Numbered from the stretch's first letter, positions 8,542 to 18,105 are shown. The stretch: DNA of 64,000 nt from an uncultured Anaerobiospirillum sp. (GCA_944392765.1 CALXXU010000005.1:1-64000); one strand, 5' to 3'. The notes: generated by a model from the letters alone, not told the origin. Program-made: numbers and translations.

Positions 8542-9546
8542 ATGAAAAAGGTTGTCATCATCGCAGTGCTCGCGGCTATTGTGGCTGCGATCTTAGGCTA
8601 TACCCTCTTTATTCATCAGGACTTAGACCCCCGCAAGGCCCACGGTACGGTCGACATCAAGGACAGCCTCTTGTCCTTTGAGCGCTCGGGCAAGATTATT
8701 CAACTCACGGTCGAAGAAGGCGCCCAGGTTCGTAAGGGCGATGTCTTAGCACGCCTCGATAGCACTGAACTCGACCACCAGATGCGCATCCAATTTGCTC
8801 AATGCGAAGCGGCGCAAGCTCTGCTCACCCAATACCAAAATGGCTACCTCAAAGAAGAACGCGATAGCGCCTTAGCCTTAGTCAATAAGAGCCAAGCAGC
8901 GGTTGACCTTGCCAATATCACCTACCAGCGCAATGCCTCGCTCTTAAAGAGCCGCTCGGTTTCGCAACAAGACTTCGATAGCGCTAAGGCCAGCTACGAC
9001 CAAGCTAAGGCCACCTTAGCTGAAGCCCAAGCGCAGCTCGCGCTGATGGAAAAGGGCTACCGCGATGAGATTATCTCGGCGCAAGCGGCGCAGGTAAGCG
9101 CCTGCAAAGCCCAGCTTGCCTACCTCAACTATCAGGTCGCGCAGCAAGGCGTGATCACCGCGCCGTTCTCAGGCACGGTGCGTACCCGCACCCATGAGCT
9201 CTCAGACTTTGTCGGTGCCGGTGAAACTATCTTTGCCTTAACCGACGAAGACCAAAAGAAAATTAGGATTTACTTAAGCGATGCCCAGCTGCAGCTGATT
9301 AAACTGGGCCAAGAAGTCAGCATCGAAGTGCCTTACCACGCGCCTCTGAGCGGCACGATTTCCTTTATCAGCCCGACTGCGATGTTCACCCCTAAGAGCG
9401 TGCAGACTGAGGACTTACGCGCCGATCTCATTTATGAGGTCAGCGTAGAGGTGGCAGATCTGAACCACATCCTGCGCTTTGGCCAAGCGATCACGGTTTA
9501 TTTGCAAGGCAGTGCGCCTGACCACACCCCAAAGACGGCACCATAG
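8542..9546 (+). CDS. HlyD/YbhG-like membrane fusion (adaptor) protein of an ABC exporter
   Basis: This periplasmic adaptor (334 aa) should join the inner-membrane ABC exporter encoded downstream to an outer-membrane channel. One N-terminal membrane anchor (KKVVIIAVLAAIVAAILGYT) is followed by the first half of a lipoyl domain (GKIIQLTVEEGAQVRKGDVL), a long alpha-helical hairpin rich in Ala/Gln/Glu (about residues 80-195), the second lipoyl half (GVITAPFSGTVRTR), and a beta-barrel domain. The order is that of YbhG. The start has GGGATGAGG just upstream. It is the first gene of a tight operon; the ATPase begins 14 nt after the stop. No TolC-type partner lies in the window. Confidence 0.87.
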   Translation: MKKVVIIAVLAAIVAAILGYTLFIHQDLDPRKAHGTVDIKDSLLSFERSGKIIQLTVEEGAQVRKGDVLARLDSTELDHQMRIQFAQCEAAQALLTQYQNGYLKEERDSALALVNKSQAAVDLANITYQRNASLLKSRSVSQQDFDSAKASYDQAKATLAEAQAQLALMEKGYRDEIISAQAAQVSACKAQLAYLNYQVAQQGVITAPFSGTVRTRTHELSDFVGAGETIFALTDEDQKKIRIYLSDAQLQLIKLGQEVSIEVPYHAPLSGTISFISPTAMFTPKSVQTEDLRADLIYEVSVEVADLNHILRFGQAITVYLQGSAPDHTPKTAP

Positions 9547-9560
9547 TCAGGGGGTGGCCC

Positions 9561-11534
9561 ATGGAACAATGGCTGCGCCTTGCTCAGGTCGACAAGCACT
9601 TCAAAAAAGAAGATGGAACCAGCTTCAAGGCCTTGGACCAGATCGAGCTTGCGCTCAACACTGATGAGCACCTCATCGCCTTGATTGGCCCGGATGGCTC
9701 GGGCAAGTCGACCCTGCTTAAAATCCTCGCCGGGCACTATGCCGCTGATGCAGGCAGCTATTACCTGACCTTGGGCGCAGAGCCGGTGATGGCTTCAGAC
9801 ATCGGCTATATGTCCCAGACTCTGGGCCTGTATGAGGATTTGAGCGTCGGAACCAATCTCGAGCTCTTTGCTAAGCTGCGCGATATCAGAGAGCCTCAAG
9901 ACCAGCTCACTTCCTACCTCGATGACCTGTTAACCCAGGTGGGCCTCATCAAGTTCAAGGACTACGCGGTGGGCGCGCTCTCGGGAGGTATGAAGCAAAA
10001 GCTCGCCTTAACCTGTGCCTTAAGCGCCCAGCCTAAGCTCTTACTCTTAGATGAACCGACGGTAGGCGTCGACCCGATTTCCCGGCGCGAACTTTGGGCC
10101 ATCATTCTGCACTACTTGAAGCAAACCCACAGCTACTGCGTCTTTTCTTCGCTCTATTTGGAGGAAGCAGACCGCAGCGACCGCACTATCTTCATTAAAG
10201 ACGGTAAGCTCATTTTCATCGGTACTAGCGCTGAGCTCAAAACGCAAGTACAAGCTCAGTGCTTTAAGCTCAACCTCAGTGCCGGCCACTCCTACCAGCA
10301 AGTAGCCCGGAGCTTAATGTGCCATTTAAGCCACAGCACTACGCTCCAAGACCTCTGCCCACGCTTAGGCCGGATCGACCTTTTGACCAAGCAAGGCACC
10401 ACGCAAGAACAGCTCAAGCAAGACCTAGAGCAGCTCCTTAAGCTCTGCCAACCTAAGCTCAGCGCACAAGACTACACCTTAAGCGCCCGCTCCCCCTTGC
10501 TTGAGGACGCCTACATCAATCTGTCCTTACATGGGAGCAGCCCTATCAGCATCACCGAGCCTGCCCCCGAAAAGGCAGAGATCTCAGCACCTGACAAGGT
10601 CATTATTGATGTCCAGGGCATCAAGAAGCAATTTGGCAGCTTCACCGCTGTGCACGATTCCAACTTCAAGGTCTATCGCGGTGAGATCTTTGGCCTGTTA
10701 GGACCTAATGGTGCGGGTAAAACCACAACCTTTAGAATGATCTGCGCCCTGTTAAACCCGAGCGCGGGCAAGATTCTGATCGAAGGCATGAGTCTTAGTA
10801 ATGCCAAGAGCTCGGTGCGCGCCACGATTGGCTACGTCGCGCAGAAGTTTTGCCTCTACCGCAATCTGACGGTACAGCAAAATCTCAAGTACTTTGCCCA
10901 AAGCTACGGTATGACCGGCGCCTACTTAAAAGAGCGTATGGCCGCGATGCTCGAGACATTCAATCTCAAGCCTTACTTAAATGAGATTGCCATCAACCTG
11001 CCCTTTGGCGTGCAGCGCTCTCTATCGATGGCCTGTGCCCTCATTCATGAGCCGAGCATTTTGTTCTTAGATGAGGCCACCTCTGGTGCCGACCCGACCT
11101 CACGCCGCAGTTTCTGGGCGATGATCGCGCGCCTGGCGGCCCAAGGCACCACCATCATCGTCACCACCCACTTCATGGAAGAGGCTGAGTACTGCGACCG
11201 CTTCTTAATTCAAGACCAAGGACAAATCTTAATCTTAGGGCGCCCCGACGACATCTGCGGCCAAGGCCCTGACCGGATCTCAATTGAGGACGCCTTTATC
11301 AACTGCATCAACGAGCGTCGCGCCCGCACCACCCCAGCAGCGAACCCCCAGGCGCCCTCCGCAGACGCCGATCGCATGCCGACCGCCCAGGCGCCAAATG
11401 ATGCGGACACCCAGGCACCAACAGAAACAGTGGCCCACACGTCAACAGACGCGGCCGCCCAGCCCCCCGCAGACGCGGCCACCCAGCTCCCCGAAGACGC
11501 GGCCGCACGCACGCAAGGAGGTAGTCATGGCTAA
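9561..11534 (+). CDS. Double ABC ATPase (YbhF-like) of a multidrug-type exporter
   Basis: A cytosolic 657-aa protein with two fused nucleotide-binding domains that should energise the two permeases downstream. Domain 1 has Walker A GPDGSGKST (residue ~47), signature LSGGMKQKL and Walker B LLLLDEPTVGVDP. Domain 2 (from ~residue 350) has GPNGAGKTTTFRM, a degenerate signature LPFGVQRSL and ILFLDEATSGADP; a relaxed second signature is also usual in YbhF. The last ~60 residues are an unusual Ala/Pro/Thr/Asp-rich tail built from short DNA repeats, probably disordered. A strong AGGGGGT site precedes ATG 9561. The 3' end overlaps the next gene by 8 nt, indicating translational coupling. Confidence 0.9.
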   Translation: MEQWLRLAQVDKHFKKEDGTSFKALDQIELALNTDEHLIALIGPDGSGKSTLLKILAGHYAADAGSYYLTLGAEPVMASDIGYMSQTLGLYEDLSVGTNLELFAKLRDIREPQDQLTSYLDDLLTQVGLIKFKDYAVGALSGGMKQKLALTCALSAQPKLLLLDEPTVGVDPISRRELWAIILHYLKQTHSYCVFSSLYLEEADRSDRTIFIKDGKLIFIGTSAELKTQVQAQCFKLNLSAGHSYQQVARSLMCHLSHSTTLQDLCPRLGRIDLLTKQGTTQEQLKQDLEQLLKLCQPKLSAQDYTLSARSPLLEDAYINLSLHGSSPISITEPAPEKAEISAPDKVIIDVQGIKKQFGSFTAVHDSNFKVYRGEIFGLLGPNGAGKTTTFRMICALLNPSAGKILIEGMSLSNAKSSVRATIGYVAQKFCLYRNLTVQQNLKYFAQSYGMTGAYLKERMAAMLETFNLKPYLNEIAINLPFGVQRSLSMACALIHEPSILFLDEATSGADPTSRRSFWAMIARLAAQGTTIIVTTHFMEEAEYCDRFLIQDQGQILILGRPDDICGQGPDRISIEDAFINCINERRARTTPAANPQAPSADADRMPTAQAPNDADTQAPTETVAHTSTDAAAQPPADAATQLPEDAAARTQGGSHG

Positions 11535-12885
11535 TCATCTTGCGCACATCAAAACCTTGATGTTAAAAGAGGTCAAGCAAATCCTCTCGGACAAGTCGGT
11601 GCTGTTAGTCGCCTTCTTCTTGCCCTTGATGCTGGTCGTGATCTACGGCACCGGCATCCGGATGGACGTCAAACCGGTGAGCGTGGCTTTAGTCAGCTCT
11701 AAGCTTGATGACGTGATCACACGCGAGGTCGCCTTTGCCCTAGCCGGTTCTGAGTACTTTGAGTTCACCCAGGTCAACAACCAAGCACAGGCCCAAGAAC
11801 TCCTTCTTACCCACGATATTGCCGCCTATATCATGCTCCCGAACAATTTAAGCCAGAGCATGTATCACCAGCCGGTGGAGATCATGATCACCATCAATGG
11901 CGCCGATGCGCAGCAGGCCAACATCGCCCGCTCTTACCTTGAGGCCGTGCTCTTAAGCGGTCCGACCCAAAAGGGTTTAAGCCGCCAAATCACCTACCTT
12001 ACCACCGCGCCTGCTATCACTCAGGCCCAAATGCTGAGCCAAGCGCAGGCTCTGGAGCAGAGCTCAAACCAAAGTCCCGCCCAGAGTACCCCAAGTTTTC
12101 GCTTCAACGTCAGTGACCTCACCGGCACTCAGAACCAGACAACAACCACCACCACAGAAGTCAACACCTTTAAGAGCGCGCAAGTAACGGGGCATGTCTA
12201 TGAGCCGGTAAAAGTGATCGCCCGCAATTGGTTTAACGAAAGCAATGAGTCAACTTGGTACCTGATGGCAGGCCAGCTTATTGGCGTTATCACGCTGATG
12301 TCGTCGTTTATGAGCTCAATTGTGATTGCACGCGAATTTGAGCGCGGCACGATGGCCGGACTCTTGGCCACCAATACCACTGCAGGTGAACTCTTGATCG
12401 CTAAGGTCGTACCCTATTATGTGCTCTCATGCTTGGGCGCGGCGCTGGCCATTATGACCACGTTGATCTCATTTGAGCTGCCCTTTAGAGGCAGTGCCCT
12501 TCTCTACGTGATAACCATTGCGGTCTATCTCTACGTCAGTGAGCTGATTGGCCTTATTATCTCGGCGGTGACCCGCAACCAATTCCTCTCGAGCGAATAC
12601 GCAGTGATCTTAAGCTTCTTGCCTTCGATTCTGCTCTCAGGCGCGATCTTCGATTTACGCTCAATTCCGCCCGTGATCAGCGCGATCGCCCATCTCTTTC
12701 CGCCGACCTACGCGGTCGAGTCGTCCAAGATCTGCATCCTCTCGGGCGGCAGCACCGATACAATCCTTGAGAACCTGGGCATTCTTCTGATCTTTGCGGG
12801 CTTGGGCACCTTATTGTGCTATCGCGTGCTCGCGCGTCATTTCAAGCGCTACGTGCCGCAACCCATCAGCAAGGAGGCAGCATGA
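11527..12885 (+). CDS. ABC-2 type permease (YbhS-like), first subunit
   Basis: An inner-membrane ABC-2 permease of 452 aa. One N-terminal membrane helix (LLVAFFLPLMLVVIYGTGI) is followed by a large periplasmic region of ~200 residues, then a block of five helices with the ABC-2 motif FERGTMAGLLATN (E/R-G-T class) in the cytosolic loop. The periplasmic region holds a Gln/Ser/Thr-rich insertion with a run of six Thr, longer than in E. coli YbhS (377 aa). ATG 11527 has AAGGAGG at a 5-nt spacing and overlaps the end of the ATPase gene, so a longer upstream reading is rejected. It pairs with the following permease. Confidence 0.87.
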   Translation: MANHLAHIKTLMLKEVKQILSDKSVLLVAFFLPLMLVVIYGTGIRMDVKPVSVALVSSKLDDVITREVAFALAGSEYFEFTQVNNQAQAQELLLTHDIAAYIMLPNNLSQSMYHQPVEIMITINGADAQQANIARSYLEAVLLSGPTQKGLSRQITYLTTAPAITQAQMLSQAQALEQSSNQSPAQSTPSFRFNVSDLTGTQNQTTTTTTEVNTFKSAQVTGHVYEPVKVIARNWFNESNESTWYLMAGQLIGVITLMSSFMSSIVIAREFERGTMAGLLATNTTAGELLIAKVVPYYVLSCLGAALAIMTTLISFELPFRGSALLYVITIAVYLYVSELIGLIISAVTRNQFLSSEYAVILSFLPSILLSGAIFDLRSIPPVISAIAHLFPPTYAVESSKICILSGGSTDTILENLGILLIFAGLGTLLCYRVLARHFKRYVPQPISKEAA

Positions 12886-14012
12886 AACAGATTTCGCCGC
12901 TCACCCGTCTGCTGGCCTTAATCTACAAAGAGTTCGTGGTCATCTTGATGGACAAGGGCTCGCGCAAGATCTTGATTTTGCCCATCATTATCCAATCGAT
13001 TCTCTTTGGCTATGGCGCGACCTTCAATTTAGAGAGCGTGCCCTATATCCTGTACCAAGACAGCTTTGACCCCGATGCCACCGCAATTGTGCAGCGCATC
13101 AATCACAATGGCACCTTCAACCTCACGAAATATTGCACCAGCGAGCAATGCTTTAAGGAGAGCCTTGATGCTGGAGAAGGCTTAGTGGGTATCTACATCG
13201 CATGCGACTTTACCCACACCCGCACCATTTACCTGGCAAGTGACGCGCGCAACACGGCCTCGGCCAACACCGCCGCAGGCTATGTCCAAAGCATCGTGAC
13301 CGCCTACAACAACGAACAAAAGGAGCGCTATCACACTGCCACCAGTGGTGGCACTTACTCAAGCCCTAGCGCTGTGAGCGTGAACTTTCGCTATCTCTAC
13401 AACACCAATAACGTCACGCGCTTTGGTCTGATGACCGGTATGATTTTGGCGCTGTCGATGATTCAGGTCATGATGCTCGCCTCACTTTCGGTCAGTCGCG
13501 AGCGCGAGGACGGCACCTTTGACATGATGCTGATGTCGCCGCTCTCGCCGGTGGAAATCTTAATTGGCAAGGCGCTCCCTCCGACCGTGATTGCGGTCGC
13601 TCAAGGCCTGGTGCTGTTCTTAATCTGTCTCTTATGGTTTGAGATTCCGTTCAACGGCAATTTCGGCGCCCTGATGGCGGTTATCACCATCTTTAGCCTG
13701 TGCACCGTCGGTATTGGCCTAGCGATCTCAGCCTTAGTGCGCACGGCCCAGCAGTCGATTGTCATCTCCTTTACGATCGTGCTGCCGAGCATCATCATGT
13801 CGGGCCTGATCGCCCCGCGCAGTGCCATGCCGGAGTTGATGCAGTACTTCACCCTGCTCAACCCCTATTTCTATGGTTTGAACGCTTTGCACCGCATCTA
13901 CCTCGAGGGCCAGACCTTTATGCAGGTAAGCCATCTCTTGCTGCCGCTTATCGGCCTAGGCGCCCTTACCATGGGCAGCGCCGTCTGGCTCTTCAAGGGC
14001 AAGCTAGGCTAA
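12882..14012 (+). CDS. ABC-2 type permease (YbhR-like), second subunit
   Basis: The second inner-membrane permease (376 aa, close to E. coli YbhR). It begins with a cytosolic helix (LTRLLALIYKEFVVILMDKG) and an N-terminal membrane segment, then a periplasmic domain of ~150 residues, then five helices with the ABC-2 loop motif REREDGTFDMMLMSP. ATG 12882 overlaps the previous stop in an ATGA arrangement with AAGGAG upstream, a clear sign of coupled translation. With the adaptor and double ATPase it forms a full YbhGFSR-type exporter, probably for amphipathic drugs or toxic metabolites; the substrate is inferred only from family. Confidence 0.88.
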   Translation: MKQISPLTRLLALIYKEFVVILMDKGSRKILILPIIIQSILFGYGATFNLESVPYILYQDSFDPDATAIVQRINHNGTFNLTKYCTSEQCFKESLDAGEGLVGIYIACDFTHTRTIYLASDARNTASANTAAGYVQSIVTAYNNEQKERYHTATSGGTYSSPSAVSVNFRYLYNTNNVTRFGLMTGMILALSMIQVMMLASLSVSREREDGTFDMMLMSPLSPVEILIGKALPPTVIAVAQGLVLFLICLLWFEIPFNGNFGALMAVITIFSLCTVGIGLAISALVRTAQQSIVISFTIVLPSIIMSGLIAPRSAMPELMQYFTLLNPYFYGLNALHRIYLEGQTFMQVSHLLLPLIGLGALTMGSAVWLFKGKLG

Positions 14013-14082
14013 GCGCGCTCCCTAACAGCGCGCGCCTCAAAACGCACGCCCAGCCCACGACGCTAGTCCGCGCTGCGCACTC

Positions 14083-15177
14083 TTAGTCCTCAATCGGCTT
14101 GAGGAAGTGCTCATCAAAACGATGGGCCGTGGCCACAATCGGGCAGATGACCTCAGCTGGGACCACCAAGTCGCTAAAGCCCCACGCCAAGCCCACACCG
14201 TAGCTAGCATTGAAGATGTGCAGTGGGCCCTGCTTGCCGCACAGTTGGTCGCACATCGTAAGAATGGCGCTGGCGCAATAGGTGTTACCAAAATGCTGAA
14301 GTGAGCTTGGAACCTTGCTCGGATCGAGCCCTAAATTAGCGGCAATCTCGTCCAAGATGCTTTGGTTGGCCTGGTGGAAAACGTAGTAGTCGAAGTCGGA
14401 GGCAAAGGTCGGCGCACAATGGGCCTTAATCTCGGCGCAGATTTTGACCTTGGCAAAGTCGCTGATATCACTACCGTCCATATAGGTGCCGCAGCTAGCG
14501 CCCTGCAAATACATTTCGCCGCCGTCCGGCATTTCGTAGGCATCGGCGCGGCGCCAGGCGTTCTTAATGCCGTGGTGGAAGGACAGGCTCTTGTAGCCAT
14601 GGCCCTGGGCGTAGAGCTCAATCTTGATCGGCGGCACCTCAGAGGCAACACGCTCAAGCAGAATGACGCCCACGCCCTCGCCGACCAACATGGTCTTCTT
14701 TTGCGCAATCGCATCGGCATCGGCAAAGTAGATCCATTGGCTGTCGCCCATGACTACAGCCACGCGCTTAATTGAACTTGCGACCGAAAGTTGGGCACAG
14801 GCCACCGACATGGCATACGGGAAAGCGGCACAGCCTACCGACAGGTCAAAGACGGCGCAGTCCTCGCGCAAATCAAGGTAGTGGTGCAAGAACGAGCCAT
14901 CACCCACGCCGCCCATGTAATCAGGGGTTTGGGTGTCAAAGACCACCAGATCAAGGCAGGAGGCAGCCCAACCGGCCTGAGCCAGAGCCTCATTGAGGGC
15001 GACATAGCCCAGATCGACCGGGGTTTGCTCAGTCACGGAGATATGGACTTGCTCAATGCCGATTTGCTTGACGAAGCGCTGCACCTTAGGCGAGCTCTGA
15101 TCAAACGTTTTGACATGATCCGGCACCGCCGTCGCGAGCGCCCGAATCGCCACATGCTCAAAGCTGTAACTGGCCAT
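14083..15177 (-). CDS. 3-oxoacyl-ACP synthase III (KAS III)-like protein
   Basis: A 364-aa thiolase-fold condensing enzyme of the FabH branch. The KAS III triad is visible: nucleophilic Cys in FDLSVGCAAFPYAM (about residue 115), His in FHQANQSILD (about 270) and Asn in HFGNTYCASA (about 297), with the glycine-rich C-terminal segment NASYGVGLAWGF. It is longer than housekeeping FabH (~317 aa), with an enlarged middle region (GIKNAWRRADAYEMP). AAGGAG lies 6 nt before the ATG at 15177. It is not in a fab cluster: it stands alone, convergent with the ABC exporter operon. It may make a specialised beta-keto acyl product rather than start bulk fatty acid synthesis; this is inference. Confidence 0.82.
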   Translation of the reverse strand: MASYSFEHVAIRALATAVPDHVKTFDQSSPKVQRFVKQIGIEQVHISVTEQTPVDLGYVALNEALAQAGWAASCLDLVVFDTQTPDYMGGVGDGSFLHHYLDLREDCAVFDLSVGCAAFPYAMSVACAQLSVASSIKRVAVVMGDSQWIYFADADAIAQKKTMLVGEGVGVILLERVASEVPPIKIELYAQGHGYKSLSFHHGIKNAWRRADAYEMPDGGEMYLQGASCGTYMDGSDISDFAKVKICAEIKAHCAPTFASDFDYYVFHQANQSILDEIAANLGLDPSKVPSSLQHFGNTYCASAILTMCDQLCGKQGPLHIFNASYGVGLAWGFSDLVVPAEVICPIVATAHRFDEHFLKPIED

Positions 15178-16755
15178 AGCATCTCCTTACCCACTATCTG
15201 TCAACCAATCTAACAATCAGATTTTTTATGCAAAATTTGGCCGCAGCCGCACGCAGCAAGGACGCAATATGGAGCGGAACAGAACTGGAACAAAGCCATG
15301 ACCAAATGAGCTCGCACCCTTACGCCCAACGAAACCAGCTCAAACTTCAACATGAGTCCAGCCGCCGCGCTATCTGGCCGGTGAACTGCGCGCTAACCTA
15401 CAAGGCAGCGCTCCCTGCTGCTTAAGACTTCGTGGACCGGATGAAGTTAGCTTTTGCCAGTTAGGTGTCTCTGGGGCCGCTTTGGCCGTTAATCCCCTAA
15501 ATTGCCGGAGGATAAGCTTTGGAGCACAATCTAATATTAGGGCAGAGGGAGCCCTAATGGGGCAGCGCCCAGCGTCCTCAAATGATCTGTGAATTTATTA
15601 CACTGTTTCTGGAAGCGAGCCTGCGACGTGTCTCGAGCTTGTGGCCTACGATCTGTTGGATGTTCCATACCGCGCCCGTCCTAAGTTCAAAATTTCGTCC
15701 CCACAACTAGACCCAGGATCTGCGCAGCTTCTCTCTGTGTGCCTTGGAGCGCACGCAATTTTGACAGGCCGTCAAAAAATTGCACAGCCTCGCGTCTCAA
15801 GCCGCTTGGGCAGGCCCATAACGCCCATAAACGCTGGTGCTGACGCGCAGCGGTTCCCGCTGAAGCAGGCGGCCAGATCTGGTGTAGTGCTGCTCCATTT
15901 AAGTCATTAGAGACAAATTGAGAAATTTTGCTATCAACTGACAAGATTACAACTAGATATAAGAATACCCCCAGATTACAGCCCAGTGTTAGCATGGGAA
16001 CTTTCTTGACATTTATCAGCTTGCTGGAACCTGATGAAACTAATTTTCACGGTCTGACAGTTGCGTCCAACTCACTTGCAAGCGATGTTTTTGCGCGCTT
16101 CATAGCATAAAAATGTTAAAGCTAGCTCCAAAACGGTCGATAAAATTACGAAACAAGAAATAAGGTTTCATTGAGAGCTAGCTCAGCTCGATTCTATGGT
16201 TCACCACCTGGTTAAGTTAGTGTCTAGTAACTGGAAAAATAGTAACTAGAACCTAGTTAAGGGTGTGCCTAGTACCCCACCATGGGGGGCGCGTGTTTTG
16301 CACTCAAGTACTTAAACCTCAATCTTTTCTTTTCTGACTGTACCTTGGTACAGCCGCAGGTTCAGGCAACGCACTTTTAGGTGCGGGCTCAAACCGCAAG
16401 AAAGACGCTCAGAACGCATTCCTCGCTTTAGGCCAACGCGTGCCAGCTCCGCTTGTAAGTGGGTAAGCTCGCCCCCTAAAGCTAGGTGCATTCCCGAGCG
16501 CTAATTACCGATTTTTTTGTTCTTACGAGTAAGCCTTACGCCTAAGTTCAAACTAAGCTAGGCGTACTACGATGGCCAGCAGTAGAAAAGGTTTAGCCCA
16601 AGCAAAGTTTTACTCTTAAGCAAGCCCTTTTTGGCACTTTAGGTGCAATCACTATTAAGTGACAGCCCTATGATGCTTCATTCAACTAGGAGGCGGTGCC
16701 CCAACTAAGTGATCTTAGGAGGCTAAGAGATCTTAGGACAAGCGCCGAGTTAGAG
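15178..16755. other. Long non-coding stretch with many hairpins before the transposase-like gene
   Basis: About 1.6 kb without a gene I can support. The first ~900 nt show only short readings with no ribosome sites and may be decayed sequence. From about 16190 it becomes hairpin-rich: repeated CTAGT/TAGTAACT words at 16211-16250, a 7-bp palindrome at 16338-16353, a stem 16370-16374 with 16381-16385, a 5-bp stem at 16522-16533, a 7-bp stem 16537-16543 with 16560-16566, and a stem around 16650-16663. The word TTTAGGTGC recurs near 16377 and 16639. Two AGGAGG elements (16688, 16717) lie 33 nt or more before the next gene's ATG. It could be a structured leader, an RNA gene or an element end. Confidence 0.45.
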
Positions 16756-17184
16756 ATGATTCCTGAAAATCAACCAAAAGTCCCAAATCTGCCTCCGTTG
16801 ATTGCCAACGGTGATGCTAATCGCGGCTACTACGTCTGCACTTACAAGAACAAGTGGGATAGTGCTAAGAAGCGCTCGGTTCGTGTCAGCTCCACTTCAG
16901 TCGGTCGCGTCCAAGGTAAGGACAAGTTCGGCTTAATCGAGTTCTACGACGAGTTCGTCAAGCAGTACCCTGGCTTAAAGCGCTTCTCGGTTTACCGTAC
17001 CGATGGCCCTCAACGCTTGGTCTTTATTCCAAAGCCACCAAAGCGCAAGCGCGCCACTAAGGACGCCGAGGTTCAAGCCGCTCCAAAGAAGCCAACTTCT
17101 GCCCAGATGGCAGCTCAAGCTGCCAACATTCTGCGCAGCAGCGAAACCTTTGAGGACGAGGGTGATTTCGACCCAACGCTCTAA
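16756..17184 (+). CDS. Small protein resembling the N-terminal region of a DDE transposase
   Basis: A 142-aa hydrophilic protein. The segment GYYVCTYKNKWDSAKKRSVR followed by SVGRVQGKDKFGLIEF and EFVKQYP looks like the leading domain of IS1634/IS4-like transposases, where a K/R-rich strand pair and an (S)VG(R/K) turn precede the catalytic core. No DDE core follows: after about residue 95 comes a Lys-rich linker (KPPKRKRATK), an Ala-rich helix (SAQMAAQAANILRSSE) and an acidic end (DEGDFDPTL). Codon use is of the well-expressed local type, not decayed. ATG 16756 is the only internal Met near the family-like start; a GTG at 16696 sits only 2 nt from AGGAGG. Its own terminator follows. The similarity is judged by eye and the function is unknown. 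Confidence 0.6.
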   Translation: MIPENQPKVPNLPPLIANGDANRGYYVCTYKNKWDSAKKRSVRVSSTSVGRVQGKDKFGLIEFYDEFVKQYPGLKRFSVYRTDGPQRLVFIPKPPKRKRATKDAEVQAAPKKPTSAQMAAQAANILRSSETFEDEGDFDPTL

Positions 17185-17286
17185 GCAGAGCTAAAAACGC
17201 GCGCCGCCAAAAAGCGCGCTCCTCCTGAGCTCAGTCAGCACGTGCGGTGCGTTCCTCCCGCACCGATCAAATGCTGCACTCTCCAC

Positions 17287-17324
17287 CAAAGCCTTTTGCG
17301 TCAAGCAAGAGGCTTTGTTGTCTC
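17287..17324 (+). terminator. Terminator after the transposase-like gene
   Basis: A 13-bp stem (17287-17299 with 17305-17317, one G·U pair) with a 5-nt loop, followed by TTGTTGTC, about 100 nt after the stop at 17184. The rest of the 17185-17562 gap is GC-rich and shows nothing else. Confidence 0.7.
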
Positions 17325-17562
17325 TGCGCCCAGCGCATACCCCCTCACAGCGCGCCCGCCCCGGCGCCACTTCGGCTGGCCTTCAGCTGGCCTCCAGCTT
17401 TCCTGCAGCTTGTCCGCAGCCTTCCCCCTGCCTGGCGCCGCGCCCGTTTGCGCCCAGCACTGAACCATTGCGCCCCGCCTCACATCCACACCGTCCCTGC
17501 GTCCTTTAGGCTGAATCTGAGCCTATTGCGCCGAACCATCTGGTGGCTGGTTCTCACACACA

Positions 17563-17590
17563 CAAAAAAATAGGCGCCCCTTGGGGCGCC
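17563..17590 (-). terminator. Terminator of the small lipoprotein gene
   Basis: An 8-bp GC stem (17573-17580 with 17583-17590) followed on the minus strand by TATTTTTTTG, 28 nt after the lipoprotein stop. A classic intrinsic terminator. Confidence 0.85.
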
Positions 17591-17618
17591 GTTGTTATCT
17601 TTCTTGGAACAGAGCGAG

Positions 17619-18095
17619 CTAATCGAAGACTCTGATGCCCGGATAGCGCTGCTCGATCTCAGCGCGGATCACGTACTTGAGTTTCATCTCAGTGTTCTTG
17701 GCCTTGCGCGTCAAGAAGATGTTGCCGTAGATCAAACGGAAATTCTGGACATCGGCCTTAATGACACCCATGGTGGTGCTGAGATCACCTTGGTGGTTGA
17801 GCTGCCCGGCAAAGTAGTTAGGCGAGGTCGAGCGCCACACCGCTTGTGCGTGGTTGATGCTGACATCGTAGTCATACTGCTTGACACTGATGGTGTAGTT
17901 GCCGTCACCTTCGGCCTCGATTTGGTACTCATAGAGCTTGGAGTTACCGCCACCAATCTCGGCTAAGCCCATCCAAGTGCCGACATAGGGATCATCGAGA
18001 TTGCCACAGCTGACCGTCATGACACTAAAGAGCACGGCGACCATAATCACTATGGTTCGGCGAAATTTGTTAACCAGCGATCTTATGTGAGACAT
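17619..18095 (-). CDS. Putative small lipoprotein
   Basis: A 158-aa exported protein of unknown function. Residues 1-32 form a signal peptide with positive n-region (HIRSLVNKFRR), hydrophobic core (TIVIMVAVLFSVM) and a lipobox-like TVSC, after which GNLDDPYVGTW begins the mature part. The -3 Thr is atypical, so lipidation is likely but not certain. The mature domain (about 125 aa) is predicted to be mainly beta-strand, with a YVGTW...YEYQIEAEGDGNYTI pattern seen in small lipocalin-like or calycin-like domains. ATG 18095 has AAGGGGGG just upstream; an earlier in-frame start has none. A possible 82-codon gene ends 10 nt before it. I do not recognise the family. Confidence 0.7.
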   Translation of the reverse strand: MSHIRSLVNKFRRTIVIMVAVLFSVMTVSCGNLDDPYVGTWMGLAEIGGGNSKLYEYQIEAEGDGNYTISVKQYDYDVSINHAQAVWRSTSPNYFAGQLNHQGDLSTTMGVIKADVQNFRLIYGNIFLTRKAKNTEMKLKYVIRAEIEQRYPGIRVFD

Positions 18096-18105
18096 AGCGC
18101 CCCCC

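Noticed and set aside
14362..15213. Plus-strand readings of up to 140 codons across the KAS III gene
   Set aside because: Antisense shadows of a gene with an intact catalytic triad.
15641..16110. Short readings in the gap after the KAS III gene
   Set aside because: They lack ribosome sites and overlap in several frames; more likely decayed or non-coding.
16270..16755. IscB/omega-RNA-type arrangement upstream of the transposase-like gene
   Set aside because: The adjacent protein has no RuvC or HNH motifs, so a guide-RNA system is not supported.
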